Notes under the pieces: model-generated
What the model was told of the DNA's origin: nothing
The model's database searches: none
Seen by the model: only the letters and a program-made list of their open reading frames with translations
NCBI GenBank assembly: GCA_016210515.1
Contig: JACQTZ010000002.1
Location: 1-24,102, forward strand
Length of the DNA stretch: 24,102 bases
Source: Chloroflexota bacterium
GTDB lineage: Bacteria > Chloroflexota > Dehalococcoidia > UBA2985
Reading direction: 5' to 3'
Translations under genes and position numbers: made by a program
Part shown: positions 23,094 through 24,102 of the stretch, piece after piece
Numbering within the stretch: the stretch's first letter is position 1
How the letters are laid out: every line of letters begins with the position of its first letter

Positions 23094-23723
23094 CTACTGG
23101 CTGAGACTGAAGGGTGGGTAGCGGTCGGTGGTGAGCAAGAAGGCATAGGCAGCCACTCTCAAAGACCAGCGGGATACGCCCACCACCAGGTCGAACAGCA
23201 CTCTGGGATAGCGGCCAGTGAACAGGATGGCGAACCAGGCAATCACCACGCACGCCAGGGCAACAAGGGCGAGGAGGAACAGGACGATGTAGTGGGGAAA
23301 GGCCAGAAGCCACTTTATCAGTGGCAGCCAGCGATTGAGGTCCTGCTGGGCATTAGGGTAAGCGATATCGATGTGGACTGCCTGCTCTTCGTCGGTTGAT
23401 GGATACTCATCCGTCAACAGGGCCAGATAGGCAAATACACGGGTGCTGAATTTGGTCAGCGCCACGTTCCAGTCAAACCACCAACGGGGGTACTTCTGGC
23501 GGAAGAGGAGCATCAACACGAGAGGGAGAACCAGAATTCCACCAGCGGCGTACTGGTAGGGCAAACCATCGTCTTGCTCCCCTTGAGCGCCACTGACCAG
23601 GACCAGGATGACGATGATGGGTATTGCCACCAGAATGCGGAAGAAGGTGGTCTGCTTGTTTAGGAGTCTCTCAGGGTAGTCAACACTCAGGTTTGCCGGG
23701 AATGCCCTTGCCGTTTCCGCCAT
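23094..23723 (-). CDS. DUF4389 domain membrane protein
   Basis: This 209-residue membrane protein has two halves of the DUF4389 pattern. The first has YPERLLNKQTTFFRILVAIP with two hydrophobic segments and KYPRWWFDWNVALTKFSTRVFAYLALLTDEYPS. The second has LIKWLLAFPHYIVLFLLAL, AWFAILFTGRYPRVLFDLV and WSLRVAAYAFLLTTDRYPPF. The recurring Y-P-R/W-W-F-D and A-Y-L-L-T-D-x-Y-P strings suggest an internal duplication typical of the family, whose function is unknown. AGGAGG lies 6 bases before the ATG at 23723, which rejects an upstream start at 23750. The gene is alone, between a tRNA and a transposase remnant. Confidence 0.88.
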   Translation of the reverse strand: MAETARAFPANLSVDYPERLLNKQTTFFRILVAIPIIVILVLVSGAQGEQDDGLPYQYAAGGILVLPLVLMLLFRQKYPRWWFDWNVALTKFSTRVFAYLALLTDEYPSTDEEQAVHIDIAYPNAQQDLNRWLPLIKWLLAFPHYIVLFLLALVALACVVIAWFAILFTGRYPRVLFDLVVGVSRWSLRVAAYAFLLTTDRYPPFSLSQ

Positions 23724-23800
23724 TTTGATCCTCCTGGGGAGCAGCCACACTCGTTGGGAGACGGACTACTCTACAAGCAACGGACTGACAGAGAGGCCAA

Positions 23801-23877
23801 TGGTGGGCGGTACTGGACTCGAACCAGTGACCTCTGCCATGTCGAGACAGCACTCTAACCAGCTGAGCTAACCGCCC
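23801..23877 (-). tRNA. tRNA-Val (anticodon GAC), CCA encoded, with C33
   Basis: It folds as a 77-base tRNA: acceptor GGGCGGT/ACCGCCC, D stem GCTC/GAGT, anticodon stem CTGTC/GGCAG, variable loop AGGTC, T arm ACTGG-TTCGAGT-CCAGT, then ACCA. The anticodon loop is TCGACAT, placing GAC at 34-36 (valine) but C rather than the near-universal T at position 33. The anticodon stem has one G-T pair and the D stem another. The 3' CCA is in the DNA. Confidence 0.88.
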
Positions 23878-23999
23878 TCACAAGAAGATTCTACCAGTGC
23901 CCTTCCCGGGAGTCAAAGGGTAGACATGCCGCAATCTCTGCCAGTGTCCTCACCCCCCTCTTGACTCCCCCTTCTCCTCCCAGGGGGCTTGTTCCAAAT

Positions 24000-24098
24000 G
24001 TCATTCTGAAGGAGTCCCGATAGTATCGGGACGACTGAAGAATCTAGGACGTTTGAGAAGCTGCACTGCCGCAGATTCTTCGCTGTGCTCAGAATGAC
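24000..24098. repeat. Composite inverted repeat at window end
   Basis: Outer arms GTCATTCTGA (24000-24009) and TCAGAATGAC (24089-24098) are perfect complements. Middle arms GAAGAATCT (24037-24045) and AGATTCTTC (24073-24081) are also perfect. A nested hairpin GTCCCGATA-G-TATCGGGAC lies at 24014-24032. It is a non-coding mobile-repeat-like unit; related edges occur at 2039 and 9284. 23878-23999 holds only a pyrimidine-rich spacer. Confidence 0.75.
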
Positions 24099-24102
24099 AG
24101 AG

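Noticed and set aside
22939..23313. 124-residue complete protein on the minus strand
   Set aside because: Only the last 44 codons look like a protein (transposase tail); the first part is a frame shadow of the DUF4389 gene.

Overview
This is a 24.1 kb window of bacterial chromosome, GC-rich except for an AT-richer island around an insertion element. It most resembles an uncultivated anaerobic Chloroflexota (Dehalococcoidia-like) genome. That is inference from gene content: a bacterial NrpR next to glnA, split ferredoxin-type glutamate synthase proteins, MetF/MetV/FlpD one-carbon genes, a TIGR04076 protein, and many short palindromic repeats between genes. No rRNA or other marker settles the taxonomy.

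Layout. 197-1934 (+): a molybdenum-cofactor accessory pair (XdhC-family and MocA-like). 2186-4883: an accessory island. A 108-codon membrane-protein gene on the minus strand is split by a complete 2035-bp IS1595-family element (2771-4805). The element has 27-bp imperfect terminal inverted repeats (23/27 identical), an exact 8-bp target duplication (AAAGATTA), a transposase, and a convergent DUF3800 passenger gene. A TIGR04076 gene follows the broken gene. 5017-6210 (-): a CaiB/BaiF CoA-transferase. 6447-9241 (+): dnaJ-prmA-rsmE, probably one operon. 9288-9977 (+): an unrecognised membrane protein whose N-terminus lies in a dispersed repeat. 10086-11211 (+): queF plus a YhhQ-type queuosine-precursor transporter. 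11262-14685 (-): ccdA-like, nrpR and glnA. 15035-22753 (-): a six-gene run in transcript order flpD-like, metV, metF, a degenerate FMN glutamate-synthase paralogue, an FMN glutamate-synthase subunit, and a fused GATase-II/GXGXG subunit. 22939-24102: an IS transposase tail fragment, a DUF4389 membrane protein, a tRNA-Val(GAC) with an odd anticodon loop, and a composite inverted repeat.

How the genes fit together. The minus-strand block 11262-22753 joins one-carbon reduction (MetF/MetV, FlpD) to nitrogen assimilation (glutamate synthase, glutamine synthetase, NrpR). The glutamate synthase parts are rearranged: the GATase and GXGXG domains are fused without the FMN domain. The FMN domain exists as two ferredoxin-fused proteins, one of which has lost the catalytic motifs but kept the Fe-S ligands. 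No gltD-like NAD(P)H subunit is seen, so electrons probably arrive through ferredoxin or the adjacent Fe-S proteins. That operon and the IS1595/DUF3800 transposon are the two most interesting items here.
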